In this document: positions 1-11,900 of the stretch, piece by piece | How the letters are laid out: each line of letters begins with the position of its first letter | How positions within the stretch are numbered: the first letter of the stretch is position 1 | Assembly (NCBI GenBank): GCA_002104935.1 | Contig: MCGT01000053.1 | Coordinates: 58,915 to 122,914 of the forward strand | Reading direction: 5' to 3' | DNA length: 64,000 nucleotides | Origin: Hesseltinella vesiculosa | Lineage: Eukaryota > Mucoromycota > Mucoromycetes > Mucorales > Cunninghamellaceae | Translations under genes and position numbers: made by a program | The notes under the pieces: model-generated | Told to the model about the DNA's origin: nothing | Seen by the model: the letters and a program-made list of their open reading frames with translations, nothing else | Databases searched by the model: none

Positions 1-22
1 CACCCCTATTTTCCTGTTTTAG

Positions 23-1012
23 ATGGCGGATGAAGATGCATTTCTGGTGCTTGTGCAACTGATGCAAACGTATGGCTTACGCGGTCATTTCACCCCCTCC
101 ATGGAAGGTCTGCATCTGCGTCTCTATCAATTTGACAAGCTGATCGCCGAATTCTTGCCTCACATCTCTGGTCATCTGCAGCGCCGCGGCATTGATGCCA
201 CCATGTATGCTTCACAATGGTTCATGACTCTGTTCGCCTACAAGTTCCCTCTGGATCTTGTGTTTCGCATCTATGACCTCTTATTTGTTGAAGGCGTTCA
301 AGTCGTGCTCAAGTTTGCACTAGCACTGCTCAAGCGCAATGAAAAATACCTTTTGCAGCTCGACTTTGAACCTCTCCTCGACTTTCTCAAAAACGGCCTA
401 TTGGATTCTTACAAGGTAACAAAAAAAGAAATAAGAAAACATGTAAAACAAGGGCTGACGTTTTTTTTTCCCCACCAGGGCGAGGATGCGCTATTGATCC
501 ATGATGCAATGCAATGGGATTTACCCAAGCGGCGAATGGCCCAATTGGAAAAAGAACACAAGCAGCAAGTGGCCAAGGAGGAACAGGACGCACGCACCAT
601 CCAGACATTGCAACAAGAACAAGTCCGCCTCAAGCAGCAAGTGGATGAAAAGCAAGAGATTCACGACCACATGGCCCGGGAGCAGCAGGAGCTCCGAGAC
701 CAGTGGCAAGCCAGCCGCATGCACCTTGACCGAATGAAGGAAGATCAAATCACTCTCCAAACTGTCGTCGATACCCTCCAGCACGAAGTCGAGATCTTGC
801 CGCTCCGCATCGAGGAGCAGCACAAGGCCGAGTTTGATGGCTTGTTTGCCGAAAACTCACGCCTCACCAACAAAAACGTGCATTTGGAAGATCAGCTAGC
901 CCAACTCGAAGCACATCTTATCGACTTTAAAATGCGCTATGCTCAAAATGAAAATGACTGCACCCAATTATCCAAACGGCTTTATGAATTGAAGAAAATC
1001 ATAGACCAATAA
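23..1012 (+). CDS. Rab GTPase-activating protein, TBC domain (Gyp5/EVI5 type), 3' part
   Basis: Exons 23-415 and 479-1012; the gene is cut by the left window edge. The ATG at 23 follows a T-rich tract and AG (21-22), so it is probably an internal Met at an exon start, not the initiator. The first about 130 residues match the C-terminal half of a TBC domain (motifs MQTYGLRGHF, WFMTLFAYKFP, RIYDLLFVEG). TBC proteins stimulate GTP hydrolysis by Rab/Ypt proteins in vesicle traffic. The last about 175 residues are a Gln/Glu-rich coiled coil, as in Gyp5 and EVI5 relatives. The 63-nt intron 416-478 (GTAACA...CCACCAG) is a multiple of three and stop-free, so it can also be read through. The arginine-finger half of the domain lies outside the window. 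Family call is firm; the exact paralogue is not. Confidence 0.85.
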   Translation: MADEDAFLVLVQLMQTYGLRGHFTPSMEGLHLRLYQFDKLIAEFLPHISGHLQRRGIDATMYASQWFMTLFAYKFPLDLVFRIYDLLFVEGVQVVLKFALALLKRNEKYLLQLDFEPLLDFLKNGLLDSYKVTKKEIRKHVKQGLTFFFPHQGEDALLIHDAMQWDLPKRRMAQLEKEHKQQVAKEEQDARTIQTLQQEQVRLKQQVDEKQEIHDHMAREQQELRDQWQASRMHLDRMKEDQITLQTVVDTLQHEVEILPLRIEEQHKAEFDGLFAENSRLTNKNVHLEDQLAQLEAHLIDFKMRYAQNENDCTQLSKRLYELKKIIDQ

Positions 1013-1288
1013 AAAATTTGTTCATGGCTGCCATCCATGGCCTATACTCGAGGCAAAAACGTAAGAGAGAGATAGAGCTGATGAAATTAAAATAAATGGT
1101 ATGCTGCATACGCTTAGCATACACAAAATGGACATTTAATGACGGAGCCTTGTTTAGTTTGTAGGCCCTTGGACATCTTTCCCACGGTTGTCAAACTAAA
1201 AAATAGGTTGAATATGATTGTACTGTATTAAATAAAAAAAAAGATCATGCTGGAGAAAGGGATAAAGGGAATAATATGACAGGTGCCA
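1013..1288. other. convergent intergenic region
   Basis: This AT-rich spacer separates the ends of two convergent genes (the TBC gene and glutamate 5-kinase). It presumably holds both 3' UTRs. I see no further coding signal in it. Confidence 0.6.
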
Positions 1289-2776
1289 TCATGAAGCAGA
1301 AGTAGTGACTTGTTCTTCTTCCACGATGCGGACCAGGTTATCACGGTGGACGACACAGTCGGCGTTGATGTAGCCCAGGATGTTGGTAAAATCAGTGCTG
1401 TTGTGACCCTTGATGCGGCTGATTTCGGAGGAAGAGTAGTTGACCAGGCCCTTGCCAATGACGATGTCCTGGCCATTCAGGCGCAAGCAGATATTGACGG
1501 CTTGCTGAATATTAAAAGGGCCTTGCACGTCGACAATCCCGGCCGCAAACAGGTTGCTACGTAGTCCCTGTGCTACCACAGCTTTAGCAGCTCCTTGATC
1601 AACATAGATGGTGCCTGATACAAGGAAAAAAAGAAAATAAAAAAGCGAGGTGATGAGATCACACCCTAAAAAGGAAGTAAATAAGTGCTTACCGGCGGTA
1701 TGGAGTCCATGAAGAATCCACCATTTCCGATCAATCATGGGGTTGTTCTTGGCAATGAAACGGGTATGTAAAGGCGTGGCAGAGGGTTTTTCATCGATGA
1801 TTTCAAAGATACGGCCAGGTTTTGATCCGTGTGTGATCACTGTAGTCACGCCTGCTGCAGTAGCAAGTTCTGCAGCAATCAGTTTGGTAGCCATGCCGCC
1901 TGTGCCCAATGCAGATCCGCCCGAGGCAACCGACACTGTCGACCGTTTGAAAATAAAGAAGGTCAATGATCGGGTGCTATGGAGATTTTTTTTCTTTTTT
2001 TTTTTTTTGCTTGTTTTACCTTGGTCACGCAATTTACCGATATCTTCACACACCTGCACAGGCTTCGCATCGGGATTGGTCCGAGGATTGTCCGTGTACA
2101 GGCAATCGACATCGGTCAACAAAAAGAGGTAGTCAGCCTTGGCCATGCCAGCGGTTACTGCAGCAAGCGTGTCATTATCGCCAAACCGGATTCCTTGGGT
2201 TGAAATGGTATCATTTTCATTTACGATAGGCACTACATCCATCTGTAACAGCTCGTCTAGACAGCTGACTGCGTTGAGGTATTGTGATCGCTATCAGGAA
2301 TAAACCAAGTAAGACGTTGGCTCACAGCATCAATGAAACCTCCTCTTACATCAGACAAATCATTTTTGGTCAGCAGGATCTGCGCCACTGGTTGATTGAA
2401 TTGGCCAAAGAGATCGTCATACAGAGCCATCAGTCGACCTTGTCCCACCGCGGCAACAGCCTAAAACACGAGAAATAAAAAAAATTAGAAAACTTGGTGC
2501 GTGAACTGCTTCATATTGTCGTTGATCAATTACCTGTCTTGCCGCCAATCCGGAAGGTTTGGTAGCAATGTTTAATCGTCGAAGGCCAGTGCCAACAGCT
2601 GCACTGGTGACGATGATCACTCGGTGGTGCAAAGATTTCAGCTTCAAGACCGTTTCAACCAAACCAGACAAGTTGGACAAGATTGGAAAATGTGACACTT
2701 CGTCACATATCGAAGTCGTACCAATCTTGATCACAATAGTAAGACTGGCACCATTGGAGCGCTGTGCAGGTTTCAT
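1289..2776 (-). CDS. PRO1: glutamate 5-kinase with C-terminal PUA domain
   Basis: Five exons: 2776-2534, 2460-2350, 2290-2020, 1935-1693, 1614-1289; 397 aa, close to yeast Pro1 (428). It catalyses the ATP-dependent phosphorylation of L-glutamate, the first step of proline synthesis, in the cytosol. The amino-acid-kinase fold is visible in order: VIKIGTTS near residue 15 (phosphate loop), SAAVGTG, the VPIVNENDT substrate loop, [10 protein letters not shown], and [12 protein letters not shown] domain follows from about residue 288 ([13 protein letters not shown] onward). All four introns keep frame only when removed at GT...AG. Introns 1936-2019 and 1615-1692 are multiples of three without stops, so an unspliced frame stays open across them. 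The start is the first in-frame ATG before the kinase loop. Identification is firm. Confidence 0.95.
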
Positions 2777-3006
2777 TAGAGGTAAATGTCAAATGAAAAA
2801 TAAGTATCAAAAGAAGATAAAAAGGGGGAAACAGGAAAAAAAAAATCACACAGCTGGAGTGAGTCATTTTTTTCGTAGACTGAATTTCGTGTGTGACATC
2901 ATGCACCAATGATATTCGCCTTGGAGAAACGACTGCATGACATGGGTCCAAAGTCGTAAAAAAATCACTTTCCTTCCTTTCTTCTCGACGTTCATTTTTA
3001 ACAACA

Positions 3007-3402
3007 ATGCACTTGTGCACTCTCATCCTATTGATGGCTTTAGCTACCCAGGCGCCAGCTCAAATGTAAACTTTTTTTTTTGCTTAGCAGAACGAGGTTT
3101 GACGAATTTTTTTCTCCAGACCTGGTGAGTCACAAGTATCATCTGTGGTCAATGCTGCGAGCAGCATGGTTCATTCTTTAACAGGAGGAAACGCTATGCC
3201 GACCTCCTCTGCTGTCAATAGTGATAATCCCGCTGCAAGCCCAGCCCTATTCAGTGCCAGCGGCATGACAAATGCCTTAACCTCCTCTACGCCTTCTTCA
3301 GCTGATTCGTCTGCAACTGGCGTCGTGACCATGAGTATGTCTCTACAATCCTGGGCCTTGGTTGCCCTCTTCATAGCCAGCTTCCTCGTCATCTCTTCGT
3401 GA
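3007..3402 (+). CDS. small secreted Ser/Thr-rich GPI-anchor-type protein
   Basis: Exons 3007-3065 and 3120-3402 give 113 aa. Exon 1 encodes a classic signal peptide (MHLCTLILLMALATQAPAQ, probably cut after about residue 19). The 54-nt intron runs from GTAAAC to CTCCAG, and removing it joins the frames exactly. The middle is rich in Ser, Thr, Ala and Asn with no cysteines. The C terminus is a hydrophobic tail (WALVALFIASFLVISS) preceded by small residues, as expected for a GPI-attachment signal. The likely site is the plasma membrane or cell wall. No family is recognised. Without splicing the second exon looks like an 85-aa cytosolic ORF, so it is easily mis-annotated. Confidence 0.7.
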
Positions 3403-4095
3403 AATAAAAAAAAATCACTTAGCCAATCGTCTCCAGTCCCTGATAATGCTGTAGCCAACTATGGCAGTAGACTAGTCGGAGGCTGAATAGAAAAAAAGGT
3501 ACACCAGTGACGATGGTCAGCTTCGAATTCCTTAACAAGGTCGATTGTATTAGTGGCTGTTGAACATAATTGAATGTCCAAGGGTAGGCTGTGATGGCCT
3601 GGCTTGTTTTCGACTGGTCCTACTCTGATTGAAAGTTTTTAGCGATATCATCATGCAAAATCGGATCGCCACCTTAATATTTTCATGCCGCCGCTTCGGT
3701 TCTCAAAAAAGATGCGCTGGCCATGATCGCGTCCCTGAACGCATGGAACTGCAAACTATTCCCCACGCCAACGCCTTGCTCAAGTCGAAATGGTATCCTG
3801 ATGTGATTACCTCCTATAGATACAATATATACCTCCTCCTCAACACCTCCAACAACTGCCCTTACCACTCTTAGGCAACAAAGGACACCTTCTCTTTGTT
3901 TCTTTGCATCTTTCGCCGATAAAAAAGGAGTCTCCACACCCCCTCTTTAACCTCTTTTTTTATTGAACGCTACCCCCATTCTGTCGGGAGTCTCTGCGCA
4001 GCCCATGACAATGTGCTATTTTTCAAATCGTTAGCAGAATGAAAAAGAAGAGGTATCTCTTTTTTTTCAAAATGACAGCGATAGAGAAAAAGGAG
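3403..4095. other. intergenic, no gene seen
   Basis: AT-rich spacer between the GPI-type gene and the palindrome. Open frames here are short and unsupported by splice signals or recognisable protein. Confidence 0.5.
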
Positions 4096-5454
4096 GTTGC
4101 TATGACAACCCGCAAATATCCAATGGAAATTGAGTTGGATACAGAACACAAACATGGTCGACCATGGGAAAATGAAAACTGAAACACCCCCATCCCAAAA
4201 ACAGCCAACATGGCATTTGAAACCCTATGCTCAAATTTAAAAACAAAAAGTACCCGTGCACCTTGCCTTGAAAACATGCGCGCGGTCTCTGGGTGGCGAT
4301 GAAGAAAAAAAAAGAAGTTCTTCATTTGGTACTAATGAATGTAACTATGAAACCCCTCATAAGCCCTACACGGTGCCTTCGACACCAGCATAAGTAAAAA
4401 AAAAAAAAAAAAAAAACTGTAAGTCGAAAGCTGCCCGCTCCAAAAATATAACTCAAAATCATTTTGATTTAGCTAGAGCACGCTAGCTTACGAGCAGAGT
4501 GTGTTCATTTTGGAACCGAGCTACTGGAAATCACTTTGGATAAGCCAGGGTACGCTGTTTTAAGAACAGACGGGACAGACAACAGGGTGCATGCCAAGTT
4601 TGAAAAAACATCCATATTTAGATAGAGCCAAAAAGTGGGTGTTTTTAAATAAATACTTGCCTTCAAAGGGAATGAAAATAATTGTGAGCGATATATTTTT
4701 CTTTATATGGGTGGTGGATTTTTTGAAAAAATACGTACCTTAAAAGGGTCAATTGCCTTGAAAAGGCACGTATTTTTTCAAAAAATCCACCACCCATATA
4801 AAGAAAAATATATCGCTCACAATTATTTTCATTCCCTTTGAAGGCAAGTATTTATTTAAAAACACCCACTTTTTGGCTCTATCTAAATATGGATGTTTTT
4901 TCAAACTTGGCATGCACCCTGTTGTCTGTCCCGTATTTTTTTTTTTCGACTTTGGCTTTTTTCACGCGTGTCATGGGGATTCTTCTGGCAAAATCATCAC
5001 TTTATTTTTAATAATGAGCGCACTTTTTCAGCATCGTGTGCTGGCTTAATCAATGTGATTTTGTGTAGCTATTTTTTTTTTTTTTTTTTTGCAGAATTGC
5101 GTCTTTGGTTTTTCTTTCACTTTGTTGGCGTCCAACTTTCGTTAGAGACTTTGTGAAGGATTTATAGCCATTAGTGCAATATTGTCGACTGCATCTAGTG
5201 AGTTACAATGTCAAGTCTATCAGAAGAACAGAATTTTTTCTTCATCTCCATCCAGAGACTGCGTACAAAATTATGGCCATCCGGCATCCTCTTTTTGTTT
5301 TGGTGCATTTTTTTTGCTGCGCACTGCCACGTTACTGAACTGAGCACACAAGGTTTCAGATACCATGCTGGGGAATGTTTCAGTTTTTATTTTCCCATGG
5401 TCAACTGTGTTTGCGCTTCCACCAAATTGGATATTTGCAGGTTGTCATAGCAAC
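4096..5454. repeat. nested imperfect palindrome about 1.36 kb, perfect core
   Basis: The core is a perfect inverted repeat: 4570-4736 against 4768-4934, 167 bp per arm, with a 31-nt loop. It is nested in a longer diverged inverted repeat. GTTGCTATGACAACC at 4096-4110 is mirrored by GGTTGTCATAGCAAC at 5440-5454. Segments near 4281-4305 and 5240-5262 also pair, and weaker matches lie between. The centres of core and outer arms nearly coincide. It could be a fold-back transposable element or an inverted duplication whose centre was homogenised. No transposase is visible, and no clear target-site duplication was found. Confidence 0.85.
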
Positions 5455-5965
5455 GCCAATTTTTGCTTTCTTTGTGAGGCTTGTGTTTTTAGGCATTATT
5501 ATCCGGCACTGTATGCTCGGTTTATAAAAAAATTGGAGTGGTTTGGTGGATATCATATTCTCAATGATTTATTGACGCGCAAACAATACGAGGTGATGAA
5601 AAAATAACGGATGAAAGAAGAAAAGAAAAAAAAGAAGGTTTGTGGGCCAAGAGAGGACGATGACTTTGATTTTCTATTGCTACACCGTGGCCTAGTTAAA
5701 GATTCAACAAGGTCTTTGGAGTCTTCAACAAGAAAAAGTGCAAACAGCGTCACCTTGGAAAAATCAACAGGGCTCATAAAGTGGGCGGTTCCCGCTCCTC
5801 AGCAAAAAAAAGAAAAAGTGCGTAGGACTCAGGTCGAGGCTAACAAAAACACCCATAAAAAACCACCTTTTTAAGCGTACAAACCCTTTGGAATGTTTTG
5901 GGCAATGTTGGCTTAAATAAATTATAATATCGTGGCTAGAGCTATATTCTCTGATGACAAAGTGC
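5455..5965. other. gene-poor spacer
   Basis: Right of the palindrome. Two adjacent short plus-strand open frames (ending about 5607 and 5874) are Lys-rich and match nothing I recognise. I see no convincing gene. Confidence 0.4.
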
Positions 5966-6410
5966 CTTGCGTGCATTGACCAGGAAACGAAAGCAAATGC
6001 GGAGATTGAATGTACAATCCAAATTCGATCACCTCATCTTCGAAAAAAAAAAAAAGCAAATGCTACACAGTACTTTTGAGTGGCTCGATCGGTGTGAAAT
6101 TATACATGGGCATGCACATGCATAAATAATGATGATGCTGGAAAAATCGGGTCGAATGGTAAATATCTCCCAGCCAAGTTGTGATCATAGTCGTATTGTC
6201 ACCACCGATTCTCCAGCTTAAAAAAATGAAAACCCGGCCGATTTTCTCATGGGACCCCCAGGTGATCAGGCCAAAAGCCAAAGTGCAAAATTGGTTCAAG
6301 TCAGGCCACCCCCAAATTTTGCATACGAGTACAAAGTGCTATGAAATGACTATAGTTAAAATACAACTCTCTTAGGCAGCCGGGCGGAGAACCAGAAGGT
6401 TGATTACCAA
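5966..6410 (+). repeat. dispersed repeat family, copy A
   Basis: About 440 bp. It begins near TTGCGTGCATTGACC and contains the conserved core TTCTCCAGCT followed by an A-run, then CATGGGACCCCCAG, then AAAGTGCAAAATTGG. Copy B follows directly downstream and copy C lies around 19.7-21.5 kb. Copies share scattered identity with many substitutions, so the family is old. No coding capacity or terminal inverted repeat is evident. Confidence 0.75.
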
Positions 6411-6780
6411 TTTCTCTGCGTGCACCGGCAGGAATCGAATGGTGCTTGCGGAGACGGAGATGGCTTTTTTGTCAAAAAATAAAACCGATATATTACGCAG
6501 TGCTCTCGGATGATTGAATCGATATGAAAATTTGAACAAGTGCACAGAAACATAAATGATGATGGTATTGAAAAAATCAGGTCGAACGTTGAAGGCCGCT
6601 CAACCAACTTATATAAGTTTCGTTTTGATGCGTCTGATTCTCCAGCTAAAAAAAATGAAAAATCGGCCATTTCCCCCATGGGACCCCCAGCGATCTGATA
6701 AATAACCACAGTGCAAAATTGCTCCAAGTTCATGCACCCCAAATTGTAAATCATCTTTTAGCTAACGGATCAAAGTGGAA
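6411..6780 (+). repeat. dispersed repeat family, copy B
   Basis: Same order of blocks as copy A: CTGCGTGCACCGG, then GATTGAATCGATATG, then GATTCTCCAGCT plus A-run, then CATGGGACCCCCAG, then CAGTGCAAAATTGC. It sits in direct tandem with copy A. A further degenerate fragment (GGTTCTCCAGCC plus A-run) is visible near 6865-6890. Confidence 0.75.
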
Positions 6781-8931
6781 TTTGACACGGGGGAAAGTTC
6801 TTATGAAGACATGTATACTAATAAACCCAAGTAAATTGGTGAAGGTTATAAGAGCATGTCAGGTTCTCCAGCCAAAAAAAAAGTTCAAAACGGGTTCTGA
6901 GCTTACAAACGGGAATACTTTTTTCACTCTCTTCTTTTCTTCTCAGCCTTACGTCGACTCGTTATGCATTTGAATGCCAACAAATTGCTGAAACTTGCCA
7001 TTATGCAAAAGCAAGTATATACAGTTATAAATCTTTTGCTCAAGCCAATTTCTTTCAACCTTTTGGCAACGATCAAGGTGCTTCTGTCATCTTGCTACTG
7101 CCCCTACGCAATTCAGTAGCACGAAGGCCATTTGTATAATGCATGTCTTATATTATGCACCACACAGTATAGTTTGTCTTGGATTGCGAAATATTTTTTG
7201 GAAGGGCTTTGGCTTACTGCATGTGTCTCACATTCGATTTTTTCACTTATAGTAGTGCTGGGTGATGCAAAAGAAATGAGGCTCTGTCTAATCAAGCTCA
7301 TCATTTTCTCTCGTTTTTTCTTTTTCGATTCATGCATTTGATATGAACAATCACCCTCTGCCACTTTCGATACTATTCACCAAGCTCTTCAAGTGATACC
7401 CTGACCTTTACCCTGCCAACCTGGTAGCGATTATAATTGGCACTGCAACTTCGTATCCAAAGAAAAGGGGGGCAAGGGTGAAGAATTTCGAAGCTAAGAG
7501 CATGCAACCTGGGCTACAGATGGTGTACATTATGGAGAGCGCGGACCTTTCGTAGATAGCCTGCTACCTTACAAAAAAGCTTCTGCAGGCTTGTTTAAGG
7601 TTCAGGGCTCCCCGTGTACCATGTTTGGCAGGCCAGGGGCGAAAGGCAGCACCCGCTTTATCATCCAGTTGCCTGCAGAATGGCATGGCGAATATTTGGG
7701 CACTTGCGACGTAATGGTATTCAAGTGTAAGGAGAGAGAATGAGAGGGCTGCCCTATGACTTTTGCTCTACTTGGATGGTGAGAGGGGAGGTGGAATAAG
7801 AGCGCTGAGGCCAAGCGTGCTTGCTGATGCTCCTTTTGATATATCTTTCTTTTTTTTTTTTTGAGTAAATTGTGCCCAGAAGTGCGACAGCGACTTCAGC
7901 GTGGAAAGTTATCAGTATAACATTGGCGATGGAGACAAACAAATATCCAAGTATGCTCGGCTGCCGCTTGTTCTGGTAGTGCCGTATTTTCCTCAACTTG
8001 GTCCTTGGAAAAAGTGAGAATAGAAAGACACTCTCTGATCAAAATGGAGTGAGTGGGTCACGGTTCACTTCTTGTTTGCCTTGGGCTGGATGGCTGAAAG
8101 CCACTGTCATTTGACTGGCTGGCAGCATTTTAAAGTTTGAGCGTGCCCAATCACCAGGGATTTTATTTTTTTGCTAAACAGGAAAAAAAAAGGGCAAGTT
8201 TCTATTCACGTCCCTTTTTTAATTTAACAAAAGCGTCGTCATAGGATATGGAGTGTTGAGCAAGTGAGTTCGCATAAGAAAACAGGTAGAAAATAAAGGC
8301 ATAGCAGTTGGGCACATGAACAGGTAAGATCAAAAGCAAAAAAAAATGCACGATGACGTTGGAGAGTATGTTTCTTTTAAAAATGTTTGGGCTCGCTGAG
8401 AGTGATCATCAGGATTATAAGAGTGCCTTATTTTAATGGTGGATTCCTTTCAAAACGAGAGAGAATTTCACACGACAAAAAAAACAGGGGACGGATTGCT
8501 GCTAATAAGTTTAAGGGGGTTGGTTACAAAAGAGGATGATCCGAGTCTCCTTACTCGTGGATCAAATAGCTATAACTGTTCAAAACAACTCATGGTTATT
8601 TCCAACGCAAAAATAACACTCTAACCTCTTGAAAGGGTCCTTCAAGGTGAAAAAGACCTCGAGCATTGCCTAACTGTTTTCATTTGCTCCCAAATTAACC
8701 CCGAGATCCAAAAAAATCAAACCCAGCAGGCATCGCCTTTTTTTCTCCTTGCACTTTGACCACTTTTCTCTCTTTCCTTTTTATTTTGATTGTCACCTTT
8801 TTTTTTTTTTTTTTGCTCAATCCCTGCTATTGTTATTACTTCTAGTTTTGTTATAATCGCAACATAGCTTTACCTTTATCATCTCTTTAGTTTCCTCATC
8901 ACAAAGTCTCAACAACCACTCTCAATCAACA
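6781..8931. other. gene-poor region and upstream region of the LisH/WD40 gene
   Basis: No gene is supported. Short hydrophobic minus-strand frames near 7.4-8.0 kb could be decayed membrane-protein exons, but they do not join into a model. The last about 250 bp before 8932 are rich in T and CT runs, typical of a fungal promoter and 5' UTR. Confidence 0.4.
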
Positions 8932-11900
8932 ATGGCACAGCCGCAAATCAGGAGAAACACCTGGGATGCGTAAGTCTTTTCTTTATTTTGTGTGTGTGTT
9001 TGTGTGTGGGTTATTATGTCATGGCATGTTTCTCCTGTGGCATAATAAGAAGGAGGGATAAGAAGATGAAGGACAGACGTGAAAGGAAACAAAAGAGAAC
9101 CATGAAGATTGGGCAAGAACGCTCAGGCTGATTCATCTTTTTTTTTTATTAGGCCGCCAGGTAGACCTTCTGCCGATGCAAAAGCAACCGAACTTCTCCA
9201 TGTGTACATTTATGATTATTGCAAAAAACATAACTTCCAGCAAGCTGCTCGATCGTTTGCCATGGAAGCCAATGTTTCTGTAGAACAACAGCCTCCCATT
9301 GATGTGGCCACCGGTTTTTTGGCTGATTGGTGGGCTGTTTTTTGGGATATCTACCATGCCAAAAGCAAAGATGCTCCTGCTACAAAAGATGCTGGGATCC
9401 ACAATGAAGTAAGTGTGAATGCACAATACAGGGAACCTTTTTTTTCTGTATAAAAAAAAACCAGAGTTTAGGAGCGCACGAACTCACCAATTTGTTTTCT
9501 CATAGTATCATGAATTTGTGCGCATTAAAAAGGAAGAAGCTCTACAAAGCCAACGTAATATGTCAATGCATCATATGGCACAAATGCAACAACCTGGCCA
9601 TCCTCAACAACGCCGTCCCTCACAAGTCCAACATATGAACCAATCACCCCAATTACAACATGACCTACAATCACCACACACACAACCTCCAGCACAATCT
9701 CACGTGCAAAGCGTGCCATCCCAGCAAGGTCAGCCTACCCCTCCTCAACAGCTTGCCAATAATCAAAACCACCGTCCCTCCCCTTCCATGGGCAGCGTAT
9801 CCCTACCCAATAGCAACGCCATGCAAGCTCCACAAAACCCAATACAGACACCCCAAGCCATGCCAGCCTCTCTACCACAGCAACAGCCTGGGATGCCATC
9901 TCAACACCCCAACCCTCAACATCAGCAACGACAAGTAGGCATGAACACTGCCTCTCCTTCGTTTTCACCTCAACAAATGCAGCGTCCTGGTGAGCCTGGT
10001 GCCGATGGCATGGTCAATTCACCCATGGTTAGCGCTCAAGGTGTGCCCATGAACCCTCAAGCCCATATGATGCAAGGCCAACGCGTGCCTATGGGTGTCC
10101 AAATCCCTAGTGCCTTGGTCATGAGCACCATGGCAGCCATGGGCCTTTCTGGTCGTGATCCGCAGTCGTTGTCACCTGAAGAAAGGGTAAAAAGTGGAGT
10201 GCTGTCCTAGGAAAGCGACGGGGTTGCTTACCAATTCTCCCCCTCCTCTCTTTATTTTTGTTTGATAGAATGCCCTCCAAATGCAATTACGTAAACAAGC
10301 TGGCATGATGAACCCTCAAGCCATGGTCAGACCTCCGTAAGTGACCTTTTGTACAAGAATTGCAAGTCAGCTCACTTTTTTTTTTTTGTGCGTGTGTAAT
10401 AAAAAAAAAAGTGGTATGATGGGGAACAATGTCCAAGCACGAACGGTACAACAACAAATGCTTGCTCATCAGCACTACTATCAAATGCAACATGCACAGC
10501 AGCACGGCCAGAACCCAGGCCAACCACAACAACCAATGCAACCCGGTCAGCCTCCGATACCCTCTCAACAAGGTGCCACCCCTCAAGGTCAAGTGGGCCA
10601 AAACATGCCTAACCAACAACCTAATCAGCAACCTCCACAGCAGCCACAACCACCACAACCACCACAACCTGGCCAGGCCCAGCCTGCTCCTTCCCAAGTG
10701 CCTGGCCAACCCGGTCACCCTGGCAACATGAATGCTGGTGATAACCGCAATCAACCTGGTCAGTCACTTTCCCCCTTATTTAGACATCATCATGCGTGGG
10801 TGAAAACTGACAGCTCTATTTCTAGGCAACACACCTCGCATGGCAGCTGCCCCTGGATCTATGGCTGCTGCACGGCCAGGTCAAATGGCAATGAACATGC
10901 AAAACCCAAACGTCATGTACGGTGGTGGTGAAGGTATGTATCTGGAAATGAAACTCCAAGACGACCGGGGGACTCAAGTTTACTTTTTATATGTTAGCCA
11001 TGATGCTTGCTCAGCAAATGATGCGAAATGGTGGCATGATGAATATGACCCCTCAACAACAACATGTAAGAAGGATAGGCAAAGGGCGAAAGATGGGCAG
11101 CGACGCTGACATTGCCTCCCATATTGTAGATGCTGAACCATCAACAACAGCAACGCATGCTTTTTAACAAGCGGATATTGCAGCAGCAACAGCAGCAGCA
11201 GATGCAGCAGCAGGTACAAGCCTCGGCCGGTCAGCCTCACAGTATGAGCATGGGCAGCCCAAACGCGGCAATGCAATTGTCGACAGACGCTGCTGAAAAG
11301 AATAGGCAGCTCAGCATGTATGCTAAGCAACAGCAGATGCAGCATATCATGCAACAGCAACAAAGTGACCAGCAACGACAGCTGGCCCAACAGCAGATGC
11401 AAGGCCAACACCCCTCACCTGCCCAAGGTCACCCCGCCACACCCGGCAACCCCAATGTGCCCCCCAATAAACGCCAACGCACCGAGGGAGATACCCCGAC
11501 CATGGCTCACCAGCAACCACATCAGTCACCGCAAATGTCCTCGCCCCACGTCATGAACGCACCCCCCACTCCCCAAAACATGTCTGGCTCCGCCCAAGCC
11601 TCACCCGTCATGTCGATGCAACAGCAACGCATGGCTGCTGGCTTCAACCAGGAACAAGTCGCCGGTATGGGGCCTGGCCAGTCCCCCCAGCGCCCTAACC
11701 AACAGCCTCCCTCATCCCAACCTAATCAACAACTTCAGCAAGGTGGGCCCCAACCTCAGCAAGCCATGACTCCGTCTGCCCGCTGGAACCAAGCCGATAT
11801 GGGGGCCGCCGGCTCCCCAGCTGCCATGGTCGATTCCCAACAGAGCGACTCACCCATGATGCCCAACAATGCCAATGCAGCTGCTATGCAAGCCAACAAC

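Noticed and set aside
2703..3026. Minus-strand ORF upstream of glutamate 5-kinase, possible N-terminal extension
   Set aside because: The kinase already starts with a normal N terminus at 2776, and this frame shows no conserved sequence.
7440..7996. Hydrophobic minus-strand frames (for example ILGYLFVSIANVILITF)
   Set aside because: Frames could not be joined by plausible introns and match no family.
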